From: Gnetum montanum
Lineage: Eukaryota > Streptophyta > Gnetopsida > Gnetales > Gnetaceae
Direction: 5' to 3'
Assembly: GCA_015680685.1 (NCBI GenBank)
Contig: MNCI01011450.1
Location: forward strand, 1 to 64,000
Length of the DNA stretch: 64,000 nt
Below, piece after piece: positions 1 to 11,504 of this stretch. Each line of letters starts with the position of its first letter. The stretch's first letter is position 1. Position numbers and translations under genes: made by a program. The notes under the pieces were generated by a model, which saw nothing but the letters and a program-made list of their open reading frames with translations, did no database searches and was not told the DNA's origin.

Positions 1-235
1 TATGTGACCTTAGATTGTTTAGGACATGGCTGATCTAAGTTATGCATCTGATGCTGACATTCTCCTGTGTTGTCCTTAGGTGAGTTGATTTCGTGAGAAG
101 AAGCCATTTCTAATGGTGTGCAATTTCTACTGTTATTTATGTTCTTAATTAATTGATTAACCTGAAGGTTCGTTTAAGCTCACAACGATGTGAGTGATAT
201 CCCTTATGTTCAATTGGTGTAGAAAAACACTTAGT
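1..235 (-). other. A0 leader between primer site and gag
   Basis: Sequence downstream (in element sense) of the primer-binding site. It shows no obvious similarity to the A1 leader at 9104-9220, so A0 may belong to another subfamily that shares LTR ancestry. No coding sequence is recognised here. Confidence 0.5.
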
Positions 236-252
236 CCCCGGCAACGGCGCCA
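236..252 (-). other. A0 primer-binding site, tRNA-Asp
   Basis: The plus strand reads ccccggcaacggcgcca, the 3' end of plant tRNA-Asp(GTC) including CCA, so the minus strand is the complementary primer site. It lies one base from the LTR TG. Athila-lineage elements are known to use tRNA-Asp. It is intact, unlike the decayed sites of A1 and A3. Confidence 0.9.
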
Positions 253-253
253 A

Positions 254-1189
254 TGATGAGTGCCGAGGTACCCCTACACTCAACCATACGAATACGAGCG
301 TGTACGCGCGGTCCGGTCGAACTTCGCAGACTAAATGCCTAAACGCCCCATGGAACACTTGGGGTTAATCATTCGTTGTCTTCCCAGGCTTGCTTGTAAG
401 TGTCACGGTGTACGGTTAAGCAAGTCTGAGGTATGTGATTTTTTTGGTATTTTCAGTTTTATCTCCTGAGCTATGAGGAAAAGGGTTGATAGATTAAGCT
501 AACTCTAACCAAGGACCTACGTCTAATTTAACTAGCGTCAGCATCCGTTCCCACTTAGCGGACACACCCTGAACTATGCAACTATGGTTACCAAATGCTA
601 ATCGTTATTGGGATCACCACACGTAACGCAAGTGCTCGAAGTGGTCATACTGAGGCACCTATTTAGCTTAAGTGTGATAAGCAGCCGATTCCTTAACTAG
701 ACGTACACATTGGACTACCACTGCGATTACCAAGCGTAGATCCTGAAATACGCGACTGGGTTACCAAGCAGCCAATGCTCGTAGTTAAGTCGTACCCACA
801 CGGTGCGACGAGTAGCCGATTTCTTGATTAGCCGTACACATCCGTAGATGCTCGTATTCAAGTCGTACTCGTACGCACTAGGAAAGCAGTAAATAACAAT
901 AAATAAAACCATGTACTCCAAGGTTTATCCAATCAAGTTTGTCTTTATTACCATACACAACTTGGGTTCAGGTTACAAGCTACTCGAATAAAGAGCCGTT
1001 CACTCTAGGACTCCTACTGCGGGCACATGGGAAAAATTCTAACTCTGGAGTGATCAATCTGCCAGAGCTTCGCTACTTCTAACTAGGATTTGGAAATAAG
1101 GGGAGTGCCACCTCTTATTTATAGATATGAAGGCGGACCGCGATATCACGTACGCGATATCGCGGCAGTATGCATGTCGTGTCTCATCA
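254..1189 (-). repeat. A0 5' LTR (936 bp)
   Basis: It starts TGATGAG and ends CTCATCA, giving short inverted termini. It aligns throughout with the LTRs at 9239, 42623, 50719 (inverted) and 62499, but is about 100 bp longer and richer in CpG. A minus-strand TATA box lies at 1111-1124. Just inside the promoter end it carries short inverted repeats of the type cgatatcacgtacgcgatat. Confidence 0.9.
1111..1124 (-). promoter_or_regulatory. A0 LTR TATA box
   Basis: The minus strand reads CTATAAATAAGAGG. The same motif is in equivalent positions of A1 (about 9962-9973), A2 (about 43353-43365), A4 (about 63221-63234) and, on the plus strand, A3 (50841-50850). It is the expected core promoter that would drive the genomic transcript of the element. 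Confidence 0.7.
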
Positions 1190-2906
1190 ATAGCTTAAAG
1201 AGAGAGAGAGAGAGAGAAAAGAAAATGAGGTACGTTGTTGAGAATGTCAGAAATGTGCACACCATTGTTCCTCCATGGCCACATGATGAAGTGTGTTCAT
1301 TGCATAACTGCTCCAGCTCCAGTCCATCTTGAGTGCTCCCGCCTATCCCAGTCCATTGTTCATATGATTTCCATCAGCACATACAACACAATCATGAATT
1401 AGCAAGGATAGATAAGATATAATGCAGTTGATACCTTGCCTCAATATGAAGCACATTGGCTAGGCTATGGGTATGGCAGATACTGGGTTAGAGGTGTATG
1501 ACTGATAACTATCCAAGGTGTAGGGGTAAGATAAGTAATGAAAAAATTGTGATAGGGCCCCCACGACTAAAAGTGAACCTCTGGTAGCAATAGAATGGAA
1601 AATAAAAGAACAAGAAAGATTAGAGAAAGAACAATGGTGAAGCCAATAAAATGAAAATGGATGTCATGGATGGGGTGAAATGAGAAATGGTTGATTGTAA
1701 GAAATGTTTAAGGGAAAGAACTTAACAATTTCACCAAAGAGAAATGCCAGTGAGTCCTTCCCAAAGCATGCTCATGCCCTTAATGCCTTGACAAACCCAC
1801 AAACCAAAGAGTACATAGGCTCTAGGAATGACATATGGAAATAATGGTTAAGAACTTACCCACAAGAGTTTACCAAAGAATAACAATGCATCAACCAAGA
1901 TATAGACTAATCATAAAATCGACAATGAGGTGGAATATGGGAAGAAATATGGAGAGAGAAGAGAGAATGGAATGGAATTCCAAAATCAAGGTCATGTAAA
2001 GTTCCTTGTGTAATATATGGTTAAGATGACTTAATAAAATTCTTGTCCACATCCAAATTCAAACTAACCACAAGTAGTGGCCCTGCATCAACACACTTGA
2101 CCAATCCAACCTCTTGAAGTAGCAAGAATGCTTCTACAAAGCAACTACCATTCCAACAAGAAAAGAACAGAAGAGCAGGAAGTGAGAAAGGGCCTTAGTT
2201 AGAGGGAACCTTCAGGCATGGGTAACATGTCTTTCCAATGCCATAACTAGTGCTTGTAGCCCATGTTTCTTTATTATGTCTAAGGGGTATGGTTTAAATT
2301 CCCACCAGTTTTTTTTTCATGAGAACCACACCATGCAAAGACTTATTTAATTCATTCAACTTTCTGATATTTGGTCAATAGTAGAATGGTAGAAGAATTT
2401 ATGAAAAACATCCAAGTATCCAAGAGAATAGCTAGCACAAATGCGTCAAATCCCCTTGAGGTCACATCCTTTTCAATCCATTTGAATCTTTCCTTGGTTT
2501 GAAGAGTATCAAGCCACCAATTCATTAATAAGTTTACTTAGAAAAAGGAATAGTATGCTTCCAAAAAAAAGGGAGACCATGGAGTTGAATGAATGAATGG
2601 ATGATGTGGACTCATTTCCTATTTTATCAAAAGAAACCATATCTTAGCATCAACATTGAAAGTCAAAGGTAAAAACTAAAAATTAACAATCAACACCATT
2701 ATAATCCAACCCACCATCATGAGCACTTATTATATGATGAATGAAAGTAAATCAAACAAAGAAATAGTAAAAATGTTAACGATGGTGTAAAACAAAAATA
2801 AGTAAAGATGAAAAATGTGTAAAACAAAAATACAAAAGGAATTGAGGGTTGAGAATAGTTAGCATTGGTGGTCGTCTCCCCCATGATTGAGTTGGAAGGG
2901 GGAGAT
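1190..2906 (-). other. A1 3' noncoding region
   Basis: About 1.7 kb without coding sequence between the integrase end and the 3' LTR position. It is conserved in A2 (43461-45470), A3 (57746-59548) and A4 (63330-64000), so it is part of the element. In Athila elements this position can carry an env-like gene; none is visible here. A1 and A4 share a block at about 1540-1600 (63880-63940) that A2 lacks, so A1 and A4 are closer to each other. Confidence 0.75.
1199..1217. repeat. (GA)n microsatellite
   Basis: A short purine run gagaga next to the A0/A1 junction. Equivalent shorter runs occur at 43678-43690 and 63546-63560, so it is inherited from the element and has expanded here. Confidence 0.8.
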
Positions 2907-4110
2907 CTAAAATAATGAGCAGGGTTGTCCACCAACAGAGGTAGTATTGGTACTGGTTGTTCTAGGCTCATGGAAAGGTTTAGTTTGTTGAATGTTGACC
3001 AATAATTTCTTGTTTGGTCTTTCAGGTTTATAGATCATCATGGTCCATGAAGGAAAAGTTTCATGAATGATATAAGGTCCTTCCCACAGTGTTTCAAATT
3101 TAGTGCATTGTGGCACATGTGTGGGATCCCAATAAAAAACCTTATCTCCTGGTTGGTATTTGACTTTTCTAATTTTCAGGTCATGATGTTGCTTGTTAAA
3201 GACCTTGTGCAATTTGTTAGATGATAGGGCAACTAATCAATTCTCATCTAGCAAGTTGAGGTTCATTAACCATTCTTTTTGTGCTAGATTGAGGTCAAGG
3301 CTGAGGTCACATGCTGTAGATAGTGTATGGAGCTTAGCTTAGATAGGAAGTGTTGGAAATTTACTATACACTAACTCATAGGGAGAGTAGCCTATAGGGA
3401 GTTTCAATGTGGAGCGGTATGCCCAAAGAGCATCGTTCAGTTTGGTGCTCTAGTCTCACCTATATTTGCTAATGCTTCATGTCAATAGTTTTGTGATCTC
3501 CTATTAGTGACTTTAGCTCGACCATTCACTTGAGGATGATATGGTGTAGTTAGCTTGTGTTTAACTCCTAAGCATTGCATCAACTTTCAAAAAGTTGCAC
3601 TTGTAAAATGTGTACCATTGTCAGAAATAAGTGCACAAGGCACGCCAAAGTTGTTTACAATTTGTTGTTGAACAAATAGTGTAGCGGTAGATGATGTACA
3701 GTCCGTAACAACGATTACTTCTGCCCACTTTATAAAATAGTGAATAGTAACAATAATGTAGGCTTTTTCATTGGACATTGGTGTAATAGGCCCCATAAAA
3801 TCAATTTCCCATATGTTGAAGGGTTCTAAGGGTTGAATCCATTATTGTAGACCCTTCATTCTAGCAATCATTCCCCCATCACGTTGGCAGTGTTCACAAG
3901 ATTGGACAAAATGATGAGCATCCCAGAACAATGTAGGCCAATAATATCCTGGAAGCAAGATTTTAATCATTGTTCATTTCCCAACGTAATGACCCCCACA
4001 AGGACCCTCATGAGCATCTTGGAGAACTCATAATTGATCTACATCAGGAACACACCATTGGACCGAGCCATCAGAACATACCTTATAAAGTTGTCCATTA
4101 ATTTCCATGA
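2907..4110 (-). pseudogene. A1 integrase (broken)
   Basis: Integrase joins element DNA to the host chromosome. On the minus strand the zinc-binding part (CEHCQRDGG, about 3875-3905) is followed by the catalytic core with IDFMGP (near 3790) and SDNGTH (near 3620). The third catalytic residue, normally E in GQAEVTNRE, reads K (about 3505-3520), so the DDE triad is lost. The C-terminal part at 2907-3212 keeps the KVKYQPGDKVFYWD segment that ends Athila-type integrases. Frame changes and stops separate these blocks. The product would be inactive. Confidence 0.88.
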
Positions 4111-4189
4111 AGTATTTGGCTCAGTGAAGAAAATGTTGTTTCTTTTTAACGTCTAACCCTTGTGGTGTTTCTTGTGTCAGGAGATAGGT

Positions 4190-5930
4190 AAGAATGTTAC
4201 TATACTAATTTGTCTTTGTGGTTAATTGATTATTTACTACACATGTAAAGAGGAGTTCATTAGGGAAATGGTTAGAGATTGGATATTCATCCTCTTTGTT
4301 GTCCCATTGTAACTGAGATAAATGATCAGCAATAGCATTCTTGGTGCCTTTATGATCAATCATCGTAAGATCGAACTCTTGTAAGATCATGAGCCATCAT
4401 ATGATGCGAGGGCTCGCCATTGGTTTATTCATTAGGAACTGTATTGCACTATGATCCGTATGTACGAATATCTTATAGCCCAATACATAGTGCCTAAATT
4501 TTTCTAGTGCAAACACCACAATCATTAACTCTTTTTTTGTTGTGGTGTAGTTGAGTTGTGCACCATCAATACTTTGACTTGCACAGTGGATGTAATAGGG
4601 ATGTTTTTGGTCATCTAACTATGTATGTATGGCTCCTAAAGCAAAGTTGGATGCGTAAGTCATTATGTGGAATGGTTTGGACCAGTCAGGAGCTTGTAGA
4701 ATAGGTGTTTCTACAAGATTTTGTTTTAAGGTTTGGAAAGCTAGTTCACATTCCCTAGTCCATTCAAAGGGCACATCCTTTTTAGTTAATTCAACCAATG
4801 ATTTTGCAACCTTTGAAAAGTTCTCCATAAAGCATCTATAATAGCTAGTATGTCCAAGGAATGACTAGATATCTTTTATAGTTTTATGTTGGCACATGAT
4901 TCCTTGGATGAATTTGATATTTTTAGGATCTACCTCTATCCTTGTTTGTGAAATATTATTCCCTAATACAATGCCTTCTTGGACCATTAAATGGATTTTT
5001 TGCTAGTTGAGCCTTAAGTTGGTTTCAACACATTGTTTTAGTACTTGCTCTAATCTGTCCAATGCTTGTTCAAAGTCTACTCCGTAGGTGGAGAAATCAT
5101 ACATGAAGACCTCCATACCATTTCCTATTTGCTGCTAAAATATGCTTAGAACCAAACGTTGAAATGTTGCAGGGGAATTTCACAAGCCAAATGACATCTG
5201 TTTGTATGCAAATGTCCCCCAAGGACTCGTGAATATAGTCTTGGCTTGGTCTTATGGTGCTATTTGGATTTGGTTGTATCCACTGTACCCATCCAAAAAA
5301 CTATAGTAGTAATGCCCTGTAATGGTATCTAAGACTTGGTCGACGAATGACAATGGGAAGTGATCTTTAAATGTTTTCATGTTTAGTAGCCTAAAGTCTA
5401 TACACACCCTCCATTTACCTCCCTTTTTGGGCACAATGATCAATGGACTAACCCATTTACTATCAGCAATGGGTAGATGAACCCAGCTTTTATAAGTTAT
5501 TCAATTTCTTCTTTAACCACTTGCTTAAGCTTTGGGTTTCATCGCCTTTGCAATTGTCATCAAGGTTTCATGAAGGGGTCAGTGTAAATTCTATGTTGGC
5601 ATATCCTAGGATCTATTCCGGTTAATTTGAGATATGACCAAGCAAAGGCTTTGAACCATTTGTTTACTATTTTCAAAAATCTTTATTTTTGTTGAGGAGC
5701 AAGCTTAGCATTAATGATTATTGATTTTCCATTCTTGAGAAATGTGTACTCCATATTGGTGGGCAACAGTTTTAACTCAATGGGCTCTTGCTTAAACTTG
5801 TTAGGGATTTCCAACTTCTCCCAGTTGATATTTTCAATGTCAGGACTCAAAAGTTGGCAATGGACTTCCTCTAATATGTCTATGCTATTGATGTAGGTGC
5901 AAGTCATGCTCTCAGTTGGTTCCATGCATA
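4190..5930 (-). pseudogene. A1 reverse transcriptase and RNase H (broken)
   Basis: RT would copy element RNA into DNA and RNase H would remove the RNA strand. A linker (5683-5925) precedes RT. RT motifs seen are KWRVCIDFRLLN and SFLDGYSGYNQI (5252-5443), then the catalytic box at 5096-5104, which reads MYDF where MDDF is expected, so one catalytic aspartate is lost. Stops TAA at 5252-5254 and TAG at 5135-5137 are shared with A2 and A3. RNase H follows at 4205-4828 (HTDHSAIQFLMNKP, ADHLSQL). Several further stops and frameshifts break the frame. Confidence 0.9.
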
Positions 5931-6159
5931 TAGTTGAATTACTCTCTTAGTCAGTTGTCAGCCACTGGGTGCCTTCCTGTCTTGTGGCTGTTGCATATAG
6001 GCATCTTTGTATGTTAGTTATTTATGCACATTGGTTGCATGCAGGAAATGTTAAACATTGTACAAACCAAGAATTCTGCATGCAATTACACCCTATGTGA
6101 CTATATGTGATGCATGGAACTTTCTTCTTCTCGATATTTTCAAACATATTTTTCTTGGA

Positions 6160-7040
6160 TATTTCTCAGGAAAGATAATGTATTCCTAGGTGTGCATCAA
6201 TTGTGCTTAGCCATGCTCTTCCCATTATGATTGGGAAGTCCCCCTTATAGTTGTTAACTTGAATCACTAGGAAATCGACTAGATATGACCATCCACAAAC
6301 AGTGGTAACAATGTCCTCCACTAGTCCTAATGGGACAGTAATGGACTAGTTGGCCAACTCCAAATGAATGTTACTCTTTTTTAGTGGAGGCAAGTTCCAG
6401 GCTTTGTACATTTCTTGAGAGATTAAGTTGACACTAGAACCTGAATCCAAAAGAGCTTTGCAAGGCTCATTCCTAAAGATTTGTAAATATATAAGAGGAC
6501 TTCTAGGATCAGATAATTTCTTAGGAAGATGCCCAGCTTTAATCTGATCAGTGATGACATGAGTCAACATGACCGTATGTGTTGGGTGCAGTTTTTGGTT
6601 TGAAGGAAGCTTCGAAGATTCAAACAGTGGTGAGGCATTTGGAGGATTAGCTGCTTGTGGTTGTAAGGACTTATTTGGACTATTGGTTCTAAGAAAGGTC
6701 TCTTCTTTGTGTGGTTTTTTGAACCAATAGTAGGTTGAGGATTGATAGCCCTTATAGCATTACATTGCTGTGGCTGGGCAGGGAGCTCACCCTGCATAGC
6801 TGGAGTGGGTGGTAATGGAGCTAAGGGGTGAAGATGTGTAGTTGGATGAGAAGGGTAGTATGTTTGTGGAACATCACCCCTAGGATAAGGAGTTCTATAG
6901 TATTCATGGGTTTGGTAGTGAGGTCGAGGAGCAACGTGACCAATAGAGTCATGTGGAGAGATCGGTTGCTGCACGTAGTATTCGTATGGGTCAGGTTGAC
7001 AGTAAGGGTATTGTTGTTGTGGTGGTGGCATTCCCCATGA
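6160..7040 (-). pseudogene. A1 proline-rich linker and aspartic protease
   Basis: A Pro/Tyr/His/Gln-rich stretch (7031 down to about 6700) links gag to protease. The retropepsin follows: the active site LLDSGSSVNLI at about 6430-6458 keeps the catalytic DSG, and the second signature IMGRAWL lies near 6215-6235. Protease would release gag and pol proteins. A TAG at about 6346 cuts the domain after HLELAN. The active site is intact here but mutated in A3. Confidence 0.85.
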
Positions 7041-7139
7041 TTGTGGGTGTTGCCAATTTTGATACTATTCATTTGGTTGTGATGGAGTTCCACTTGGATA
7101 ATACATCAAGGTTTGGTGAAACTGCCTTGGGTTATCTTG

Positions 7140-9103
7140 AGAATAAGATAACCTTTGGGATGTTTGTCATCTATTTAATTGTGGATTTAGTGCATACACC
7201 CTAGACTCCTGTAGATGTGAGATTACTAGGCAACATCCCTTAGGATGGTCATATTGGCATATCTCACATCTACCATCATTTTCTGCATTTGTATCCACAA
7301 CCTCTTCAATGATGGAAACTTTGCCCTTACCCTTGTTACGTGTGTATTCAGCTTTCCTATTTTTTCTCCTCTCTCAGTCACTACCCTGCACTCTAGACTC
7401 CTCTAATATTTTTAGAACAGTTTGAAATTTACCATCTAGGGAGTTCCACATTTGATCTATCTTTGCCAATATTTTTGATGCAAGCTTTTGAATGGGAAAA
7501 GTTTTCCTATTCACCATCTCTTCGAGTGGTAACTCTTCTTCATCCTCACAAAATCTAACTTCCTTCTTTCGAAGGGAAGGGTCTCTGTTGTATTCTTTCA
7601 CACTCTCTCTTTTCCTTAACTCACCTTCTTATTTGGCAACTTACTCCAACAATCTTTGTATTTGATGCACCCTAAGCTCAAATAGCCTTTCTTGGGCATA
7701 AGTTCCAAGGGTTCTTCCTATTTCATACCTAAGCCCATCTACAAGATGGCGTAGTTGTTTCCTCTGTGAGTACCCATGGTTGAGGCAACGATGTAATAGT
7801 GCATAATATCGGCCCATGGCAGCATCCAAGGGTTTGTGTCCTCCTTGTTTCCATCCTTGGATTTGCTTCTATAGGTTGGACACTCAGGAGTATGTTTGAT
7901 ATTTATAGTTAAATAGTTCTAGCATGGTACTTCATTGACAGATGGATTTCGGTTCTAAGGACCGGTACCAGCTTTCCGCTTCCTTGATTAGTGTTTGTGA
8001 AAAAAAAATTTAGTTTTTGCCACTCATTTTCTATATTTTGCAAGGCACATGCGTCATAGAACGCTTGTAGATGATTTTGAGGATTAGCGTTGTATCCCCC
8101 TTCAAATCGTGGGATATTGTTCATGTTGAATCTTTTGATCCTATTATCCTTTTGGTGCCTTGTTGGGATCCTAATGGCCTTAGTTATATCTAGCATACTT
8201 CAGGTAGTGAGTAGGGGTTCATCATGATCGTCCTGTCTATGGCATCTATGATGCCTATGCTATTCTGTATTCTCCCTTCTTTCGTGGTGTGTTTCTCTAG
8301 AATGCCCTCATCCCCTTTCTCGACTGTTTTGTCTATGATCTCTATTTCGCTTACCATTATCCTCAGGGTCTTTTCCTTTATGACAGAATTTAAATCCTGA
8401 AGGAGAGGATGAAGGAGATGATGAAGGTGAGGAGAAAGGAGGGCTGGTACCATGACAGTGCTTGCTACCTTCTCTTTGGTGGTTGCGGCCTCGGTCGTGG
8501 TGATAGTTCAAATGTCCATCTTTGTCATTCGTTTGTGTTCCTTTTTTGGATCCTTTGTCTATCGGTACTAGAATCTGGGTTATGGATAGTTGAATGAAGA
8601 TTCTGATGCACAACCCCTTGACTAAAGTCAATAGGAGCAACATCATTTTTTAGAAAACCTCCTAAGGCAGGTTCACCACCCTCATTTTCACTTAGGACAT
8701 ATGGGACATCTTGAGACCACTTTCCCTTCATAGATTTATAATGCCTCTCTTGTTGTAGGTCCTTTTGATGTTGTGCCTTCGTGGGTTGATAATTTCTTGA
8801 ATCTTGCTGATGCACAACGTACTCCATCTATAAGTGCTGCATACCAATTTGTGTGAGAGCACAAAGAAGCATGTTTGAGATTGAACAATTAGGAGGGAAC
8901 ACTATGTTACCTTCTAAATCATGACAACCTAGTTGTTCATCCTAGTGAAGAATAAAGGTAAAGTTTGGTACATACTCATCAGGATGAGCGTATTCCAAGA
9001 AAAACTGTTGGGGCACTGGTGGATCATCATGTATACTCTACCTCCGATTTTTCACTGTGTCGGACCTAGGTGGTGAAGCACTCTCGTAAGAAGAAGGAGA
9101 CAT
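7140..9103 (-). pseudogene. A1 gag (broken)
   Basis: Gag forms the virus-like particle and binds RNA. The start ATG at 9103 (MSPSSYES) matches the A3 start at 51698. Blocks follow at 8525-8827, 8190-8646 (Arg/His-rich, frameshifted), 7909-8196 (IPRFEGGYNANPQNHLQAFY, the gag core), 7641-7829 and 7374-7601. A zinc-knuckle-like motif CEICQYDHPKGCC lies at about 7235-7275, with spacing C-x2-C-x3-H-x3-C instead of the usual C-x2-C-x4-H-x4-C. Stops and frameshifts separate the blocks. Confidence 0.85.
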
Positions 9104-9220
9104 GATTTTTTATTTAGTGTGCAATACTCTTTCTTGATGATTGTAAAATAACCAACCCTAAGTGTTTGTTCCAATGATGGGAATATTCCTAAGTTCTAAT
9201 TAGTGCACAAACAACAAAGT

Positions 9221-9237
9221 CCATGGAAACTGCACCA
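9221..9237 (-). other. A1 primer-binding site (decayed tRNA-Asp)
   Basis: The plus strand reads ccatggaaactgcacca, 12 of 17 matches to the tRNA-Asp 3' end seen intact at 236-252. It adjoins the 5' LTR at the same one-base spacing. It fixes A1 orientation as minus. Confidence 0.75.
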
Positions 9238-9238
9238 A

Positions 9239-10068
9239 TGATGAGCGACGAGGTATCCCTATGCTGAACCATATGAATACGAGTGTTCATGCATGATTTG
9301 GTTGAATTCCAAGGACTAAGTGCTTATGCACCTTTACAGAACAAGGATGGGTTAGTCAATCGTTGTCTCCCCAAGCTTACTTATATGGCATGATTGTATG
9401 GTTAAGTAAACTTGAGGTATGTAATTTTTATGGTTTTTTATGTTTTATGTCCTGGTGCTAAAAAGGGAGAAGTGAAATAATTGAGTAACTAATTTAAATT
9501 AACTAATCAACTATGCTTTAACTAGTCCTAACACCAACATCCATTCCCACTTGTCATACACATCTTGAACCAGTGTAACACTACTAGGATTACCAAACAC
9601 TAATCATTATTGGGTTACCAAGTGTTCCACATATGCTTGAAATGGTCGTATTGAGTGTGTTTACTTGGAAAAAATAACGATTCAATAAAAGCAACATCAA
9701 TTAACTGAGGAAAGCATTAAATAATTGTAAATAACATGAAAGATAATAAATAAGCTATTCTAAATGTTGTAAGGTTTATCACAAAGTTCATCTTTATTTT
9801 TGAACACAAGGTGTGCTCAAGTACACAATGCTTGAATAAAGATCTATTCACTTTATGACTCCTACTGCGAGCACTCAGAAATAATTCTAACTTTGAGAAG
9901 GGAAAACTACAAGAGTTCGGGTAAGGGACTAAGACTAATGCCAAAACCAAGTGTGCCCACCTCTATTTATAGGCAATGAGATAGCTTCTGACATCATATG
10001 TTTCATATCACTTGGTAGGCTCTGATATCACAGACGTGATATTGTCGCCCCAATATTGCAGCTCATCA
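9239..10068 (-). repeat. A1 5' LTR (830 bp)
   Basis: It starts TGATGAGCGACGAGG and ends GCTCATCA. A TATA box lies on the minus strand near 9962-9973. It aligns end to end with the A4 LTR (62499-63329). The flank to its right begins ATTAT and leads into copia leader; the flank left of the A4 LTR ends ATTGT. Confidence 0.92.
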
Positions 10069-10690
10069 ATTATTATTATGATTTCTGGTGTTTTTTCATG
10101 TTGGCCAATGAATTAACATCATTCTATAGGGTTTTCTTTTGGTGCTTTGACCTCCACTTGGGCATCTTGGGTTGGAATAATTAAATGAATTATGTTTATA
10201 CCATGTTGAATTTGGTAATTTATCAATTTTATGGATATTTTTGTATATGTATGCATCATTTTCTGCATATGAATTATAATAAGTGATCTATATAATTTTG
10301 TATAATTAGAGAGTAGACACAGCATCTTTAATTATGCAAAATTATGTACTAAGAACTTTTGGATCACATATGGTACACAACATTAAAAATTGTAATTAAT
10401 CATATGTAATAGGATAAATTTTATCCCACAGGATTTTTTATTGTATTTAATTTGATTAATTAGGATGATATGTTAAATTATTTTTCTTAATTTATCCATA
10501 GGGATTAAGAAAAAGAATTTACTTTAATAGTTTCATCGTAAGGATATATGAATTTGTTTGAATTAAAATTTAGCCCACAAGCAATTTTATGTCATTTGAT
10601 TCATATTTTTCATAATTTACATTGGTAAACATGTCTCATGGTATTTTAACCTTAAATTTAGTAACATAAGCATGTTAGATTATGTAGTTA
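10069..10690 (+). other. C1 leader (AT-rich, noncoding)
   Basis: AT-rich sequence between the A1 insertion and C1 gag. No coding or promoter signal beyond low-complexity A/T is seen. By position it is 5' untranslated region of C1. Confidence 0.55.
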
Positions 10691-11450
10691 TACAACTTGT
10701 AAGCTACTTTGATTTTAAATATGACATTTCTGAATTAAAGGGTGATAATTATAAGGTGTGGAAGGAGAGAATTCTTCTTCATGTAGGCTAGATGGACATT
10801 GATTATGCTATCCATAAGGATGAACCACCTGCTAGTACAGTAATTAGTCGTCTTGATAATATTGGTAATTATGAAAATGGGAGCGATCTAATCACCTTTG
10901 TGTCATGTTCATAAAAATCGACTGGTGTGCGTGGTTCACTGGAAAAGTATGAAAATGTGCGCACTTTGTTAAAGGCCATTGATGAACAATTTGAGTCATT
11001 AGATAAGGCGTTGGCTAGCACCTTAATAATGAAGTTCTCATCCATGAAGCTCACTGAAATTCATGGTGTGCATGAGTACATCATGCAAATGAGCGATATA
11101 GTGGCTCAACTCAAAACACTTGAGGTTGAGATGTCAAAATATTTCCTTATGCACTACATCTTAAACATGCTCCCATTACAGTACAAACCCTTTAAGATTT
11201 CTTATAACACACATAAGGACAAATGGTCAATCAATGAACTAATGACCATGTGTGTGCAGGAAGAGGGGAGACTTGCTATGGAAGTGAAGGAGAGTGTGCA
11301 TATTGCTACACAAGGAAAGAATAAAGGATAACCCAAAGGCAAGTTGAAGGTCAAATTACCTGCATAAGCTAATATTAAGAAAGAATTCAGATGTTTTTTC
11401 TGCAAAAAGAAAGGGCACATAAAGAAGGATTGTTCTAAATATTAGAAATG
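10691..11450 (+). pseudogene. C1 gag (broken)
   Basis: The coat protein of a copia element. The N-terminal ELKGDNYKVWKE motif (about 10730-10765) is typical of copia gag. A central helical region follows (10927-11331). A canonical zinc knuckle, C-x2-C-x4-H-x4-C (CFFCKKKGHIKKDC), lies at 11392-11433 and would bind RNA. A TAG near 10790 interrupts the frame and there are frame changes near 10900 and 11330. The product would be truncated. Confidence 0.88.
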
Positions 11451-11504
11451 GATTGAAAAGAAAGGTACTCAACTCTCATTTGTTTGTTTTGAATCTAATA
11501 TGGT

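Larger units (their letters stand above)
1..1189 (-). mobile_element. A0: 5' end of Athila-like Ty3/gypsy element
   Basis: Only the 5' LTR (254-1189), primer-binding site (236-252) and about 235 bp of leader lie in the window; the rest runs off the left edge. Orientation is minus because the primer-binding site sits on the low-coordinate side of the LTR. To the right of the LTR, sequence starting ATAGCTTAAAGAG matches the 3' internal region of A4 near 63537, so A0 appears to have inserted into the 3' untranslated region of A1. Its LTR keeps many CpG dinucleotides that are TpG or CpA in A1 to A4, which suggests A0 is younger or a different subfamily. The matching target-site duplication would lie outside the window. 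Confidence 0.8.
1190..10068 (-). mobile_element. A1: Athila-like Ty3/gypsy element, 3' end displaced
   Basis: It reads on the minus strand from the 5' LTR (9239-10068) through primer site, gag, protease, reverse transcriptase, RNase H and integrase to a long noncoding 3' region interrupted at 1190 by A0. Its own 3' LTR is not in the window and should lie left of A0. The order protease-RT-RNase H-integrase is that of Ty3/gypsy; the (F/M)xDFS-type RT motif, tRNA-Asp primer and long 3' noncoding part fit the Athila lineage. Every coding module carries stops or frameshifts. The sequence to its right is copia leader, so A1 inserted into C1. Confidence 0.9.

Noticed and set aside
236-252. A tRNA-Asp gene
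   Set aside because: Only the last 17 bases including the non-encoded CCA are present, next to an LTR. It is a primer-binding site, not a gene.
6828-7204. Plus-strand frames over A1 gag
   Set aside because: They lie opposite the Pro/Tyr-rich gag linker and zinc-knuckle region and are shadows of it. The same happens in A3 at 53701-53883.
251-10068. Tandem LTR-internal-LTR array from unequal crossing over
   Set aside because: The LTR at 254 is longer and much richer in CpG than the one at 9239, its leader differs and about 200 bp next to it is missing; nested insertion fits better.
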